Source: Mycolicibacterium neoaurum (GTDB taxonomy: Bacteria > Actinomycetota > Actinomycetes > Mycobacteriales > Mycobacteriaceae). From it: a DNA stretch of 64,000 nucleotides. Below are positions 53,079 to 61,497 of this stretch, piece by piece. The stretch is from positions 4,127,501 to 4,191,500 of the forward strand of contig NZ_JAQIIX010000002.1 in NCBI RefSeq assembly GCF_036946495.1, in the 5' to 3' direction. Position numbers and translations under genes: made by a program. Position 1 is the first letter of the stretch, and every line of letters starts with the position of its first letter. The notes beneath the pieces were generated by a model. That model was given only the letters and a program-made list of their open reading frames with translations. It was not told where the DNA came from and did no database searches.

Positions 53079-53597
53079 CTAGCTCTTGGCCGGCTCTTCG
53101 GGGCCGGGCTGAACCGCGGCGAACACGTCGGTGTCGGCGCGGTCCTCGTCACCCTCACGGCGTCGTACGAACGGCGGTGCCTTGCGGTCGATGGTCCAAC
53201 GTCCGATGGTCACTGCGACCACGCCCGCCACGAACACCAACAGCGCGGTGAACGCGGCGAATGAGGTCAGCTCACTGAGCAGGCCGCCGGTGTAGAGCGC
53301 GGGGTAGAACAACCCGATGAACCAGCACACCAGATCGCCGAGCAGTCCGGCGATCAGACCGGCAACCAACCACACCATCGCCAGATCCTGGCGACGGTCC
53401 GGGTCACTCTGCGCACGGGCATCGGCGCGACCGTCGGCGTAGGCCCACAGCAGTACCGGAATGGCCAGGAAGAGACCCAGCGTCGGGCTGATCCACCCGG
53501 CCTGCGTCGGGAAGGAATCCACCAGGACTCCTTGGATCAGACGCAGCACCACCACGACCGCGGCGAACACGAGTCCGCGCAGCAACCACTTGCTCAT
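53079..53597 (-). CDS. four-helix membrane protein (B-4DMT/Rv2536 type)
   Basis: This 172 aa inner membrane protein has four hydrophobic segments (about 5-22, 35-52, 70-95 and 108-132) and a charged C-terminal tail, matching the mycobacterial four-helix "B-4DMT" family. Its function is not known. It is convergent with aroB with no intervening base between stops, and divergent from pepQ (33 bases). Confidence 0.85.
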   Translation of the reverse strand: MSKWLLRGLVFAAVVVVLRLIQGVLVDSFPTQAGWISPTLGLFLAIPVLLWAYADGRADARAQSDPDRRQDLAMVWLVAGLIAGLLGDLVCWFIGLFYPALYTGGLLSELTSFAAFTALLVFVAGVVAVTIGRWTIDRKAPPFVRRREGDEDRADTDVFAAVQPGPEEPAKS

Positions 53598-53630
53598 GAG
53601 GGCACAGCCTAGCGAGTAGCGTCATCGACC

Positions 53631-54722
53631 GTGACGATATCTGCACGCAGAGACCGGTTGCGGCAGCGGCTGGCCGCCGCCGACCTGGACGCAATGCTGG
53701 TAACGGACCTGGTCAACGTGCGTTATCTGTCCGGATTCACCGGTTCGAACGCCGCGCTCCTGGTGTTCGCTGAACGGGACACGCCGGTCTTGGCAACCGA
53801 CGGACGTTATGTAACGCAGGCCGCCGCCCAGGCGCCCGATGCAGAAGTGGTCATCGAACGAGCGGTGGGGCCGGCGCTGGCCGCCCGGGCCGCCGCCGGA
53901 GTGCGCCGGCTGGGTTTCGAGAGCCATGTGGTGACCGTCGACGGTTTCACGTCGTTGCAGCGCGCCGGAGCGGGTGTCGACTTCGTGCGCGCCGCCGGGA
54001 TGGTCGAGCGGCTACGCGAGGTCAAGGATGTCGGTGAGATCGCGATATTGCGCTTGGCCTGCGAGGCGGCCGACGCAGCACTGCACGACCTTCTGGAACG
54101 GGGCGGCCTGCGGCCCGGCCGGACGGAGAAAGAGGTCAGGCGGGACCTGGAGTCGCTGATGCTCGACCACGGTGCCGACGGGATCTCGTTCGAGACGATC
54201 GTCGCAACCGGATCGAATTCGGCCATCCCGCACCATCGGCCCACCGATGCGGTGCTGGCCACCGGGGATTTCGTCAAGATCGACTTCGGCGCCTTGGTGG
54301 CGGGCTATCACTCCGATATGACCCGCACCTTCGTTCTGGGCAGTGTCGCGGACTGGCAGCGAGAGCTCTATGAGTTGGTGGCGACCGCGCAGGCGGCGGG
54401 ACGGGCTGCCGTGGCACCCGGGGCGGACCTGCCCGCGGTGGATGCCGCAGCGCGTCAGGTGATCGCCGATGCCGGCCACGCCGAGCACTTCGGACATGGG
54501 CTCGGACATGGGGTCGGACTGCAGATACACGAAGCGCCGGGAATCAGCGCCTCGGCCGTCGGTACACTGCTTGCTGGCGCTGCGGTCACCGTGGAGCCCG
54601 GCGTCTACCTGCCCGGCCGGGGCGGTGTCCGAATCGAGGACACCCTGGTTGTCGGCAGCGAGGACGCACCCGAACCCGAATTGCTCACCCGGTTCCCCAA
54701 GGAACTGGCTGTCATCACCTGA
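53631..54722 (+). CDS. pepQ: Xaa-Pro aminopeptidase/prolidase family (M24)
   Basis: This 363 aa cytosolic metallopeptidase of the M24B family has an N-terminal creatinase-like domain and a pita-bread catalytic domain. The five metal ligands are visible: Asp in IDFGALVAGYHSDMTRT (two), His in HGLGHGVGLQIHE, Glu in TVEPGVYLPG and Glu in VRIEDTLVV. It uses GTG 53631. It leads the pepQ-efp-nusB group, as in M. tuberculosis (Rv2535c-Rv2533c). Confidence 0.92.
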   Translation: MTISARRDRLRQRLAAADLDAMLVTDLVNVRYLSGFTGSNAALLVFAERDTPVLATDGRYVTQAAAQAPDAEVVIERAVGPALAARAAAGVRRLGFESHVVTVDGFTSLQRAGAGVDFVRAAGMVERLREVKDVGEIAILRLACEAADAALHDLLERGGLRPGRTEKEVRRDLESLMLDHGADGISFETIVATGSNSAIPHHRPTDAVLATGDFVKIDFGALVAGYHSDMTRTFVLGSVADWQRELYELVATAQAAGRAAVAPGADLPAVDAAARQVIADAGHAEHFGHGLGHGVGLQIHEAPGISASAVGTLLAGAAVTVEPGVYLPGRGGVRIEDTLVVGSEDAPEPELLTRFPKELAVIT

Positions 54723-54740
54723 TCTAGGAGCTGTACACAC

Positions 54741-55304
54741 GTGGCATCAACCGCCGACTTCAAGAATGGTCTCGTCCTGCAGATCGAGGGACAGCTCTGG
54801 CAGATCACCGAGTTCCAGCACGTCAAGCCCGGTAAGGGGCCTGCGTTCGTGCGAACCAAGCTCAAGAACATCCTGTCGGGCAAGGTCGTCGACAAGACGT
54901 TCAACGCCGGTGTGAAGGTCGAGACGGCCACCGTCGACCGCCGCGACGCCACCTACCTGTACCGCGATGGGTCGGATTTCGTCTTCATGGATTCCGAGGA
55001 CTACGAGCAGCACCCGCTGCCGGAGTCGCTGGTGGGCCGCCTCGCGGACTTCCTGCTGGAGGGCATGGCCGTCCAGATCGCGTTCCACGACGGTGCACCG
55101 CTGTACCTGGAGCTGCCGGTGACGGTGGAACTGGTCGTCACCCACACCGAGCCCGGACTGCAGGGCGACCGCTCCAACGCAGGTACCAAGCCCGCCACCG
55201 TGGAGACCGGCGCCGAGCTGCAGGTGCCGCTGTTCATCAATACCGGCGACAAGCTGAAGGTCGACTCGCGTGACGGTTCGTACCTCGGCCGGGTCAATGG
55301 CTGA
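54741..55304 (+). CDS. efp: translation elongation factor P
   Basis: This 187 aa factor relieves ribosome stalling at polyproline stretches. The KOW-like N-terminal domain contains FQHVKPGKGPAFVRTKLKN, whose Lys is the usual modification site (mycobacterial EF-P modification is not well defined), followed by two OB domains ending GDKLKVDSRDGSYLGRV. The GTG start has AGGAG about 10 nt upstream (54726-54730). Confidence 0.96.
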   Translation: MASTADFKNGLVLQIEGQLWQITEFQHVKPGKGPAFVRTKLKNILSGKVVDKTFNAGVKVETATVDRRDATYLYRDGSDFVFMDSEDYEQHPLPESLVGRLADFLLEGMAVQIAFHDGAPLYLELPVTVELVVTHTEPGLQGDRSNAGTKPATVETGAELQVPLFINTGDKLKVDSRDGSYLGRVNG

Positions 55305-55315
55305 AGGCCGGACGA

Positions 55316-55795
55316 ATGGTTGACCGCAAGGGCGACCGCGGTCGGCACCAGGCCCGCAAACGCGCCGTCGATCTGATCTTCGAGGCGGAGGCCCGCGGTA
55401 TCACCGCGGCGGAGGCTGCCGATGCGCGCAACGCGCTGTCGCACACCCAGGCCGATATCTCGCCGCTGAACCCGTACACGGTCACGGTGACGCGCGGTGT
55501 CACCGAGCACGCCGCGCATGTCGATGATCTGATCTCCTCGCATCTGCAGGGATGGACCCTCGACCGGCTGCCCGCCGTGGACCGAGCGATCCTGCGGGTC
55601 GCGGTGTGGGAGCTGTTGCACGCCGAGGACGTCCCCGAGCCGGTGGCCGTCGACGAGGCCGTCGAGCTGGCCAAGGAACTGTCCACCGATGAGTCACCGG
55701 GATTCGTCAACGGCGTGCTCGGCCAGGTCATGCTGGTGACACCGCAGATCCGGGCCGCCGCCGCCGCGCTGCGACCTTCGGACGGCGCGGAGTAG
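55316..55795 (+). CDS. nusB: transcription antitermination factor NusB
   Basis: This 159 aa all-helical protein joins NusE/S10 on boxA RNA in rRNA antitermination. Signature segments: RHQARKRAVDLIFEAEARG at the N terminus and VDRAILRVAVWELLHAEDVPEPVAVDEAVELAKELS (split) in the second half. It follows efp by 11 bases in the same operon. Confidence 0.95.
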   Translation: MVDRKGDRGRHQARKRAVDLIFEAEARGITAAEAADARNALSHTQADISPLNPYTVTVTRGVTEHAAHVDDLISSHLQGWTLDRLPAVDRAILRVAVWELLHAEDVPEPVAVDEAVELAKELSTDESPGFVNGVLGQVMLVTPQIRAAAAALRPSDGAE

Positions 55796-55801
55796 CGGAC
55801 C

Positions 55802-56323
55802 GTGCCGCAGGACTGGGCGCCGTACACGAGCCTGCAGGACGCGGCGACGGTGTATCTGCGCGATCCCGATCTCGCTCTGGAGCAGTTGCGGTCGGTCGTC
55901 GAGTTCCCGGGCGTCGCGGCGTTCATCATGTCGCGCGGGGAGTCCGAGGAGCACTGGGGCACTGCGGTGTGGCAGGAGGTGGTGGCCACCGATGGGCTGC
56001 GTCTCATCCTGTGGCGCGCCGATGACGAGTTCGACGACAACCGGCGGCAGTTGACCTCGTCGGTGCGCACCATTTTGCTCTCGACGATCAGCGACCACAT
56101 CCTGAGCACTCAGTTCGACGTGCTGCCCGATGGCACGCGGCGACTCGCCGAGGTGCGCCTGCGGATGTACACCCAGCTGGTGACCCGGGCTCGGCGCACA
56201 TCGGCCACCGACAGCGATCTGTACTGCGAATCCTTCCGCTACACCAAGACCGTCGACAACGGGGGACTGGCGCAGATGGAGCGGCTGTTGCAGTTCGGGC
56301 GGGTGCTCTCGCGCTCGCTCTAG
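55802..56323 (+). CDS. conserved hypothetical protein downstream of nusB
   Basis: I do not recognise a family with a known role. The 173 aa soluble protein starts MPQDWAPYTSLQDAATVYLRDPDLALEQL, contains a SRGESEEHWGTAVWQEVV central segment and a long helical C terminus. It begins at GTG 55802, 6 bases after nusB, so it is almost certainly co-transcribed with the pepQ-efp-nusB group. It has no signal peptide or membrane segment. Confidence 0.75.
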   Translation: MPQDWAPYTSLQDAATVYLRDPDLALEQLRSVVEFPGVAAFIMSRGESEEHWGTAVWQEVVATDGLRLILWRADDEFDDNRRQLTSSVRTILLSTISDHILSTQFDVLPDGTRRLAEVRLRMYTQLVTRARRTSATDSDLYCESFRYTKTVDNGGLAQMERLLQFGRVLSRSL

Positions 56324-56333
56324 GCGTGCCGGT

Positions 56334-57734
56334 TCAGTGTGCGGAGCCGGGCACGCGTTCGATGACATTGGCGAGTGTCCGGACTCCCTCCGCCAGCTGG
56401 GCGGGACTCGCGGCGCCGTAGGAGAGCCGCAGAAACGGTCCGGGCGGCTCGTTGACGAAGAAATGGCGACCGTCACCGACGAGCACTCCGGCGGCATACG
56501 CGGCGGCGGTCAATTCGCGGGTGTCGACACCGTGCGGCAGCTTCATCCAAAGATGAATTCCCCCTTGGGGAATGGCATTGATTCGGACCTGCGGCAGCGC
56601 GGTCTCGATGGCTGCGAGCAACGCATCGCGTCGCACCCCGAGTTCGGCGCGCAGACGCTTGAGGTGGCGCGGCCAGCCGGTTGATGTCAATAGGGTGTGC
56701 CCGATCTCCTGGATGAGTGGTGCCACACAGATGTCGTCGGCGGTGCGCGCGGCGCGTAATCGTTCGCCGGCGGGTCCCCGTGCGATGACGGCACCCAGCC
56801 GAAGGGCGGGAGAGGCGGATTTCGCCAGAGTCAGGATTGTGACGACGTGCCCGTGCGGATCGGCGGTGAACAGTGGCGGTGGTGGCTGCGCGTCGATACC
56901 CAGATGTCTGGCCCAGTCGTCTTCCAAAAGGAATGCTCCGTGCGTGGCCGCGATATCGAGAATCTGGGTGCGGCGCTGTGCACTGAGCACCGCTCCGGTC
57001 GGATTGGCATGGCTGGGTTGTATGTAGACCAGGCGGGCCCTGGTTCGCTCGAGTTCCTCGGCGAGGCGCTCGACGACGATTCCCTCATGATCGGCGGGCA
57101 CCGATGCCACCTTCAGCCCCGCGCTCTGTGCGGCCAGAATTGCCCCGGGATAGCTGGGACTTTCGGTGATGACCGTGGCGCCGGGCTCGGCGAGGGTGCG
57201 CATGGCGAACACGAGCCCCTGCTGTCCGCCCGACACCACCAGGACGTCGTTCGGGTCGGCACGGTACTCGGCCGATATGACGCGCCGAAGTTCCGGTAGG
57301 CCGGCAACGGGTGTGATCGCGTGGGCGCGGGAACTCCTCGCCGATCGACTGGCTATGCGATACAGCTCGTCGGTCGGGGTCAGTTCAGGGGCGAGGTACC
57401 CCCAGGACAAAGGGATGTGATCGGCCGACCCGTATCCGCCCAACCTGGCGGCGCGGTCGGCATCGACCCGTGCCGGTCCGAGTGCCTGTGTCTGCCAGGA
57501 GTAGTCGGGTTCGGCTAGCCGCTGTCGTCCGGTGACGAAGGTGCCACGGCCTGGCTCGGCGCGGATCAGACCCATTGCACTGAGCTCGGCCAGCGCAGCC
57601 GAAATCGTAGCGGCGCTTGCGTGATACTCACCGGACAGGGCTCTGACTCCCGGCAGTTTCGTACCCGCGGGCAGGGCGGCGATACGGCCGAGCAGGGCGG
57701 TCGATATCTCGGAAGCTCTGTTATCGTTATTCAT
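56334..57734 (-). CDS. MocR/PdxR-type GntR-aminotransferase fusion regulator
   Basis: This regulator has an N-terminal GntR winged helix (GTKLPGVRALSGEYHASAATISAALAEL, then GLIRAEPGRGTFVTG) and a C-terminal type I aminotransferase domain with the PLP-binding Lys in LTLAKSASPALRLGAV. From ATG 57734 (MNNDNRASEISTALLGRI) it is 466 aa; an in-frame start at 57800 would extend it. Such proteins usually control a nearby gene of PLP, amino acid or amine metabolism. The gap upstream contains repeated TAGTAAC and GAGTAACG motifs (57745-57780), possible operators shared with the divergent GNAT gene. Confidence 0.9.
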   Translation of the reverse strand: MNNDNRASEISTALLGRIAALPAGTKLPGVRALSGEYHASAATISAALAELSAMGLIRAEPGRGTFVTGRQRLAEPDYSWQTQALGPARVDADRAARLGGYGSADHIPLSWGYLAPELTPTDELYRIASRSARSSRAHAITPVAGLPELRRVISAEYRADPNDVLVVSGGQQGLVFAMRTLAEPGATVITESPSYPGAILAAQSAGLKVASVPADHEGIVVERLAEELERTRARLVYIQPSHANPTGAVLSAQRRTQILDIAATHGAFLLEDDWARHLGIDAQPPPPLFTADPHGHVVTILTLAKSASPALRLGAVIARGPAGERLRAARTADDICVAPLIQEIGHTLLTSTGWPRHLKRLRAELGVRRDALLAAIETALPQVRINAIPQGGIHLWMKLPHGVDTRELTAAAYAAGVLVGDGRHFFVNEPPGPFLRLSYGAASPAQLAEGVRTLANVIERVPGSAH

Positions 57735-57976
57735 GAGATTACTAGATAACGTTACTACTTTTCCGAGCGCAGCGTTACTCATTCGCCTCGGGCGAGCCAT
57801 CGGCTTCGTCCAAACTCTCCCACGATCGCGATCTGCCGTTCACCGACACGGCTGATCGGCGACATTCTGGAGGCGAAAGGAGCTGTGGGCCAAGACATTG
57901 AGCGGTGCATGACCCCGCATGGCGCCGAACGGGCGCGCAGAACGAGATACCGAAACACGATGTACATGGGAAAGAC

Positions 57977-58441
57977 ATGACTGGCAAAACCGCACCTGCA
58001 ATCCGCACGCTCGAAGCCGCCGACGAGACGCGTTGGCGTTCGCTGTTCCGTGCATACCGGGAGTTCTACAAACTCGAGGAATCGGAGGAGATCGTCTCTC
58101 GTGCCTGGGGGTGGCTCATGAATCCCCGCCACGAATGCAAGGCGATCGTCGCCACGGTCGGCGGCGAACTGGTCGGCTTTGCGCATCACCGTCGGTTTTC
58201 CTCGCCGTACACCGGCTCGACCGGGATCTTCCTGGACGATCTATTCACCGATCCCGAGGTGCGCGGAAAAGGAGTGGGACGAGCGCTCATCGGCCGGCTC
58301 ACCGAGATGGCGGCAGCCGAAGAACGATCGGTGGTCCAATGGGTGACCGCTGCCGACAATGTGCAGGCTCAGGCGCTCTATGACACGTTGGCCACGCGCA
58401 CGACGTGGGTCACCTACGAAGCCGCACCTACGGCGAACTAG
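57977..58441 (+). CDS. GNAT family N-acetyltransferase
   Basis: This 154 aa acetyltransferase has the GNAT acetyl-CoA-binding loop VRGKGVGRALIG (RxxGxG) preceded by LDDLFTDPE, and a C-terminal DNVQAQALYDTLATRT helix. I use ATG 57977. It is divergent from the MocR regulator, a common arrangement in which the regulator controls the acetyltransferase. Substrate unknown, perhaps an amine or amino acid. Confidence 0.88.
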   Translation: MTGKTAPAIRTLEAADETRWRSLFRAYREFYKLEESEEIVSRAWGWLMNPRHECKAIVATVGGELVGFAHHRRFSSPYTGSTGIFLDDLFTDPEVRGKGVGRALIGRLTEMAAAEERSVVQWVTAADNVQAQALYDTLATRTTWVTYEAAPTAN

Positions 58442-58450
58442 GCGCCGCCG

Positions 58451-58479
58451 GGCCCGACCCGCTGCTGTCGGGTCGGGCC
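58451..58479 (+). terminator. rho-independent-like terminator after the GNAT gene
   Basis: GGCCCGACCCG (58451-58461) pairs perfectly with CGGGTCGGGCC (58469-58479) around a 7-base loop, 10 bases after the GNAT stop. There is no T-run. Confidence 0.65.
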
Positions 58480-58588
58480 TGTGTCGCGCTTGCGTGAAAG
58501 TCGTTCGCTGACAGTGCAAATGGCGCCTCAGATTTTTCTTTGGTCTCGCCTGCCTCTGGTGTCACTTTCTCGCGTGTTCTGTCGGTGA

Positions 58589-58604
58589 TAGAACGTATGT
58601 TCGA
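58589..58604 (+). promoter_or_regulatory. near-perfect LexA box at the second DUF222 gene
   Basis: TAGAACGTATGTTCGA has one mismatch to the SOS box, at the same half-site position as the box at 9639. TATGTT (58596-58601) can act as a -10, with ATG 58608 6 nt later. The ATG inside the box (58597) opens a four-codon frame (M-F-E-S) whose TGA overlaps the main ATG. Confidence 0.6.
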
Positions 58605-58607
58605 GTC

Positions 58608-60278
58608 ATGAGATCGGATGTGGCGGCCAGTCGGGAGTCGGTGCAGCACGCCCTCTCCGATCGCGCCGCGTCGGTGAAGGCGTTGTTGGATGCCGATTTC
58701 ACCTGCTTTGACACGGCGGAGTTGTTGGCGTTGCAGTCTGAACGCGAGGAACGTGCCCGCGCCGATGCGGCGGTCGATCACCGGATCCTGGCGGTGTTGA
58801 TGGATCGGGCGACCGCCCATGAGATCGGGGGCAAGACCTGGGCCGATGTGCTGTCCACCAGGATGCGCCTGTCCGGGGCTGAGGCGGGCAGGCGGATCCA
58901 GGCCGCCAAGCAGTTGGGGCCACGCCACGCCATCGGCGGAGAGGTGCTGGCGCCGTTGCTTCCGGCGTGTGCGGCTGCGTTGGCCGCCGGCACGATCAAT
59001 GACGGGCATATCCAGGTCATTCGCGGCGCGGTGCACCAGGCCGCGAAACACACCACTGCGGCCAAGTGCGCGGAGCTCGAAGAGATCCTTGTCTCGGTGG
59101 CCGCGGCCGCCGGTCCGGAGACGGTGCAGACAGCAGCCACGCACGCGTTGATGTTGCTCAACCAGGACGGGCCCGGCCCGGACCTGGCCCGCCACAGGCG
59201 CGGGATCCGGATCGGCAAGCAAGATGCCGACGGGCTCACCCATATCAGCGGTTGGGTCGATCCCGAGCTGGCCGCCTATCTGGGGACCGCCTTCGATGCG
59301 TGGGCCCGGCCAGGGATCAACAATCCCGAAGACGCTCAGCCGCAACACAATGGGGATCCCAATCCGCTCGATGAGGGCCTCGACGCCGAACCCCGGCCAG
59401 AGGCAGAAGCGGAGAGTAACGCTCAGCTTGACGCCTGGCCTGGAGCGGAACCTGAGCCCGAACGCGAGGTGGCAGCCGGGTCAAATCTCGGGTCTGAGTG
59501 TGCGCCGAGCGTTGATGATGCGCCCGAGTTCAGGACCTTCGATGATCTGGCCGACAGGATGGACGCCGTCGCTGCCGCCCAGGCCGCTGCTCCTCGGCCG
59601 AGTATCGACTTCGAGGCGCTGGCCGACGGGCCGGCCGGCCGCGACACCCGCACCGCTGCCCAACGCCAACACGACGCCCTCAAAGCCATCCTGCGCGACA
59701 CCCTGATGTCCAAGAGGCTCGGCCAGCACAACGGGCTACCGGTCACCGTCGTGGTCTCGACCACCCTGGCCGAACTCGAAACCGCCGCCGGCATCGCGGT
59801 CACCGGCACCGGCACCCTCATGCCCATGCCCGACCTGATCCGTCTGGCCGAACACGCCCACCACTACCTGGTGATCTACCGCCACCACACCGCCGAACCG
59901 CTCTACCTGGGCCGCACCAAACGCCTAGCCACCAAAGCCCAACGCCTACTGCTCTACAACCGCGACCGCGGCTGCACCCGCCCCGGCTGCACCCACTGCG
60001 CCAACCGCTGCCAAGCACATCACGCCGAACCCAGCTGGGCCCGCGGCGGACACACCGACGCCCCCACCCTCGGTCTGGGCTGCCCACCGGACAACCGCCT
60101 CGCCGAACTGGGCTGGACCACAAAAATCGACCCCACCACCGGCCGCGTCCACTGGCACCCACCACCACTACTGGACACCGGCCAAGACACCATCAACCAC
60201 CACTTCCACCCCGAAGAACTCCTCGGAGAGTTCCTCGGCGGACAAGGCGACCCCGAGGACGGGGACGACGGTGGCTGA
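58608..60278 (+). CDS. DUF222/HNH-domain protein, second copy (13E12 family)
   Basis: This 556 aa protein has an N-terminal DUF222 domain (about residues 20-225), an acidic low-complexity linker (240-300), a second DUF222-type segment (320-400) and a C-terminal HNH-like domain: CTRPGCTHCANRCQAHHAEPSWARGG (split) then LGCPPDNRLAEL. The HNH motif is of the variant common in 13E12 proteins and may be catalytically altered. It resembles the gene at 9647 in architecture and in its LexA-like box. The role of the family is not known. Confidence 0.85.
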   Translation: MRSDVAASRESVQHALSDRAASVKALLDADFTCFDTAELLALQSEREERARADAAVDHRILAVLMDRATAHEIGGKTWADVLSTRMRLSGAEAGRRIQAAKQLGPRHAIGGEVLAPLLPACAAALAAGTINDGHIQVIRGAVHQAAKHTTAAKCAELEEILVSVAAAAGPETVQTAATHALMLLNQDGPGPDLARHRRGIRIGKQDADGLTHISGWVDPELAAYLGTAFDAWARPGINNPEDAQPQHNGDPNPLDEGLDAEPRPEAEAESNAQLDAWPGAEPEPEREVAAGSNLGSECAPSVDDAPEFRTFDDLADRMDAVAAAQAAAPRPSIDFEALADGPAGRDTRTAAQRQHDALKAILRDTLMSKRLGQHNGLPVTVVVSTTLAELETAAGIAVTGTGTLMPMPDLIRLAEHAHHYLVIYRHHTAEPLYLGRTKRLATKAQRLLLYNRDRGCTRPGCTHCANRCQAHHAEPSWARGGHTDAPTLGLGCPPDNRLAELGWTTKIDPTTGRVHWHPPPLLDTGQDTINHHFHPEELLGEFLGGQGDPEDGDDGG

Positions 60279-60296
60279 CTCCGGTGCGGACGTGCC

Positions 60297-60330
60297 CGCA
60301 TACTTCGATTCACCGCGATCGAAATATGCG
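60297..60330. terminator. hairpin downstream of the second DUF222 gene
   Basis: Thirteen-base arms (60297-60309 and 60318-60330, one mismatch) flank an 8-base loop; the arms include ATCGAA/TTCGAT. It lies 19 bases after the DUF222 stop and 147 bases before the GntR start. It may be a terminator without a T-run or a dyad operator. Apart from this hairpin and the GntR promoter (TACGGT at 60465-60470) I see nothing in the gap 60279-60476. Confidence 0.45.
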
Positions 60331-60476
60331 GCTGCTCGGAGCAGGTGGCGCAATACCACAAGGCTCGCGAATTATGGCTGGTCCCTGTGCCGCAGAGGCG
60401 GCGCAATGACGTGCTGTAACCGATCCGGGCTGCTCAGCAGTCGGGACGATGCCAGAATCGGTTCTACGGTGATCGG

Positions 60477-61235
60477 GTGGCAGCCACAGATCCGACACCG
60501 ATCCGCCGTGCGCGGGCCGATCAGGCCCGTCCGGTCGCCGATCTGCTGCGCCATCAGATCCACGGCGGCGGCTATCCCGACGGCCTACCCAGCGAAACCG
60601 AGCTGGCCGCCGAATTCGCGGTGTCGCGGAACACCATTCGTGAGGCGCTCGGCGTTCTCAAGGATGAGGGACTCATCGATCGCGGCACCCGGGTGGGCAC
60701 CCACGTCGCCGTGCGCAAACTCGACCACGGCCTCGATGCGCTGGTCGGGCTGAAGGAGACCTTCAAGCACTACGGCGAGGTGCGTAACGAGGTCAGGGCC
60801 GTCCTCACCATGGCCGCCCCGCCCGCGGTGGCCCGCAAGCTCGACCTCGCCCCCGGTTCCGCCGTGGTCTACATCGAACGGCTGCGCTATCTCGGCGATC
60901 TCCCGCTGTCGCTCGACCTCACCTACCTTGCACCAGATATCGGCGAACAGGTCATCACACATCCGCTGGAGACCAATGATGTCTTCGCCCTCATCGAGCA
61001 GGTCAGCGGCCGGCAACTCGGCTCGGCCGCGCTCGCCCTGGAAGCCATCGCGGCCGACCGGCACTCCGCGGACACCCTGCAGGTACCCGACGGCGCGGCC
61101 CTGCTGATGCTGGAACGCCTCACCAGCCTCGACGACGGCCGACCCGTCGACCTCGAATACATCCGGATGCGCGGAGACCGGATCACCATGCGCAGCAACC
61201 TCTCCCGAAATCAGCCCGGTAGGAGCTCAGAATGA
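60477..61235 (+). CDS. GntR family regulator with UTRA domain
   Basis: This 252 aa regulator has an N-terminal winged helix (LPSETELAAEFAVSRNTIREAL, then VLKDEGLIDRGTRVGTHVAVRK) and a C-terminal UTRA effector-binding domain. GTG 60477 lies 6 nt after a TACGGT element, suggesting leaderless translation. It is coupled by a 4-base overlap to the ferredoxin gene, so it probably regulates the ferredoxin-ABC operon, including itself. Confidence 0.9.
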   Translation: MAATDPTPIRRARADQARPVADLLRHQIHGGGYPDGLPSETELAAEFAVSRNTIREALGVLKDEGLIDRGTRVGTHVAVRKLDHGLDALVGLKETFKHYGEVRNEVRAVLTMAAPPAVARKLDLAPGSAVVYIERLRYLGDLPLSLDLTYLAPDIGEQVITHPLETNDVFALIEQVSGRQLGSAALALEAIAADRHSADTLQVPDGAALLMLERLTSLDDGRPVDLEYIRMRGDRITMRSNLSRNQPGRSSE

Positions 61236-61459
61236 CCCTGGTGAACAACCGCGTCGACGTCCCGGTGACCATCGACGAGTCGCTATGCATCGAAGGCTGC
61301 ACCCTCTGCGTCGAGATCTGCCCGCTGGACTCGCTGGCCATCAACCCGGAGAACGGCAAGGCCTTCATGCACGTCGACGAATGCTGGTACTGCGGGCCGT
61401 GCGCCTCGCGCTGTCCCACCGGTGCCGTCACCGTCAACATGCCCTTCCTCATCCGCTGA
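61232..61459 (+). CDS. 2[4Fe-4S] ferredoxin family protein
   Basis: This 75 aa protein has two cluster motifs: CIEGCTLCVEICP (CX4CX2CX3C form) and CWYCGPCASRCP (CX2CX2CX3C). It resembles the small ferredoxin-like subunit that pairs with an adenylylsulphate reductase or fumarate reductase-type flavoprotein. No flavoprotein gene is in the window; it may lie downstream past the ABC genes. Its place between a GntR regulator and a substrate-binding lipoprotein suggests an uptake-plus-redox pathway. Confidence 0.9.
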   Translation: MTLVNNRVDVPVTIDESLCIEGCTLCVEICPLDSLAINPENGKAFMHVDECWYCGPCASRCPTGAVTVNMPFLIR

Positions 61460-61497
61460 CACCAGCCCGTCGGCTCAGCTCCCAGATAAGGCCCGTC

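Noticed and set aside
58442..58607. Small gene between the GNAT and second DUF222 genes
   Set aside because: Only a terminator hairpin and the LexA-like promoter are seen; no start with a ribosome site or coding bias.
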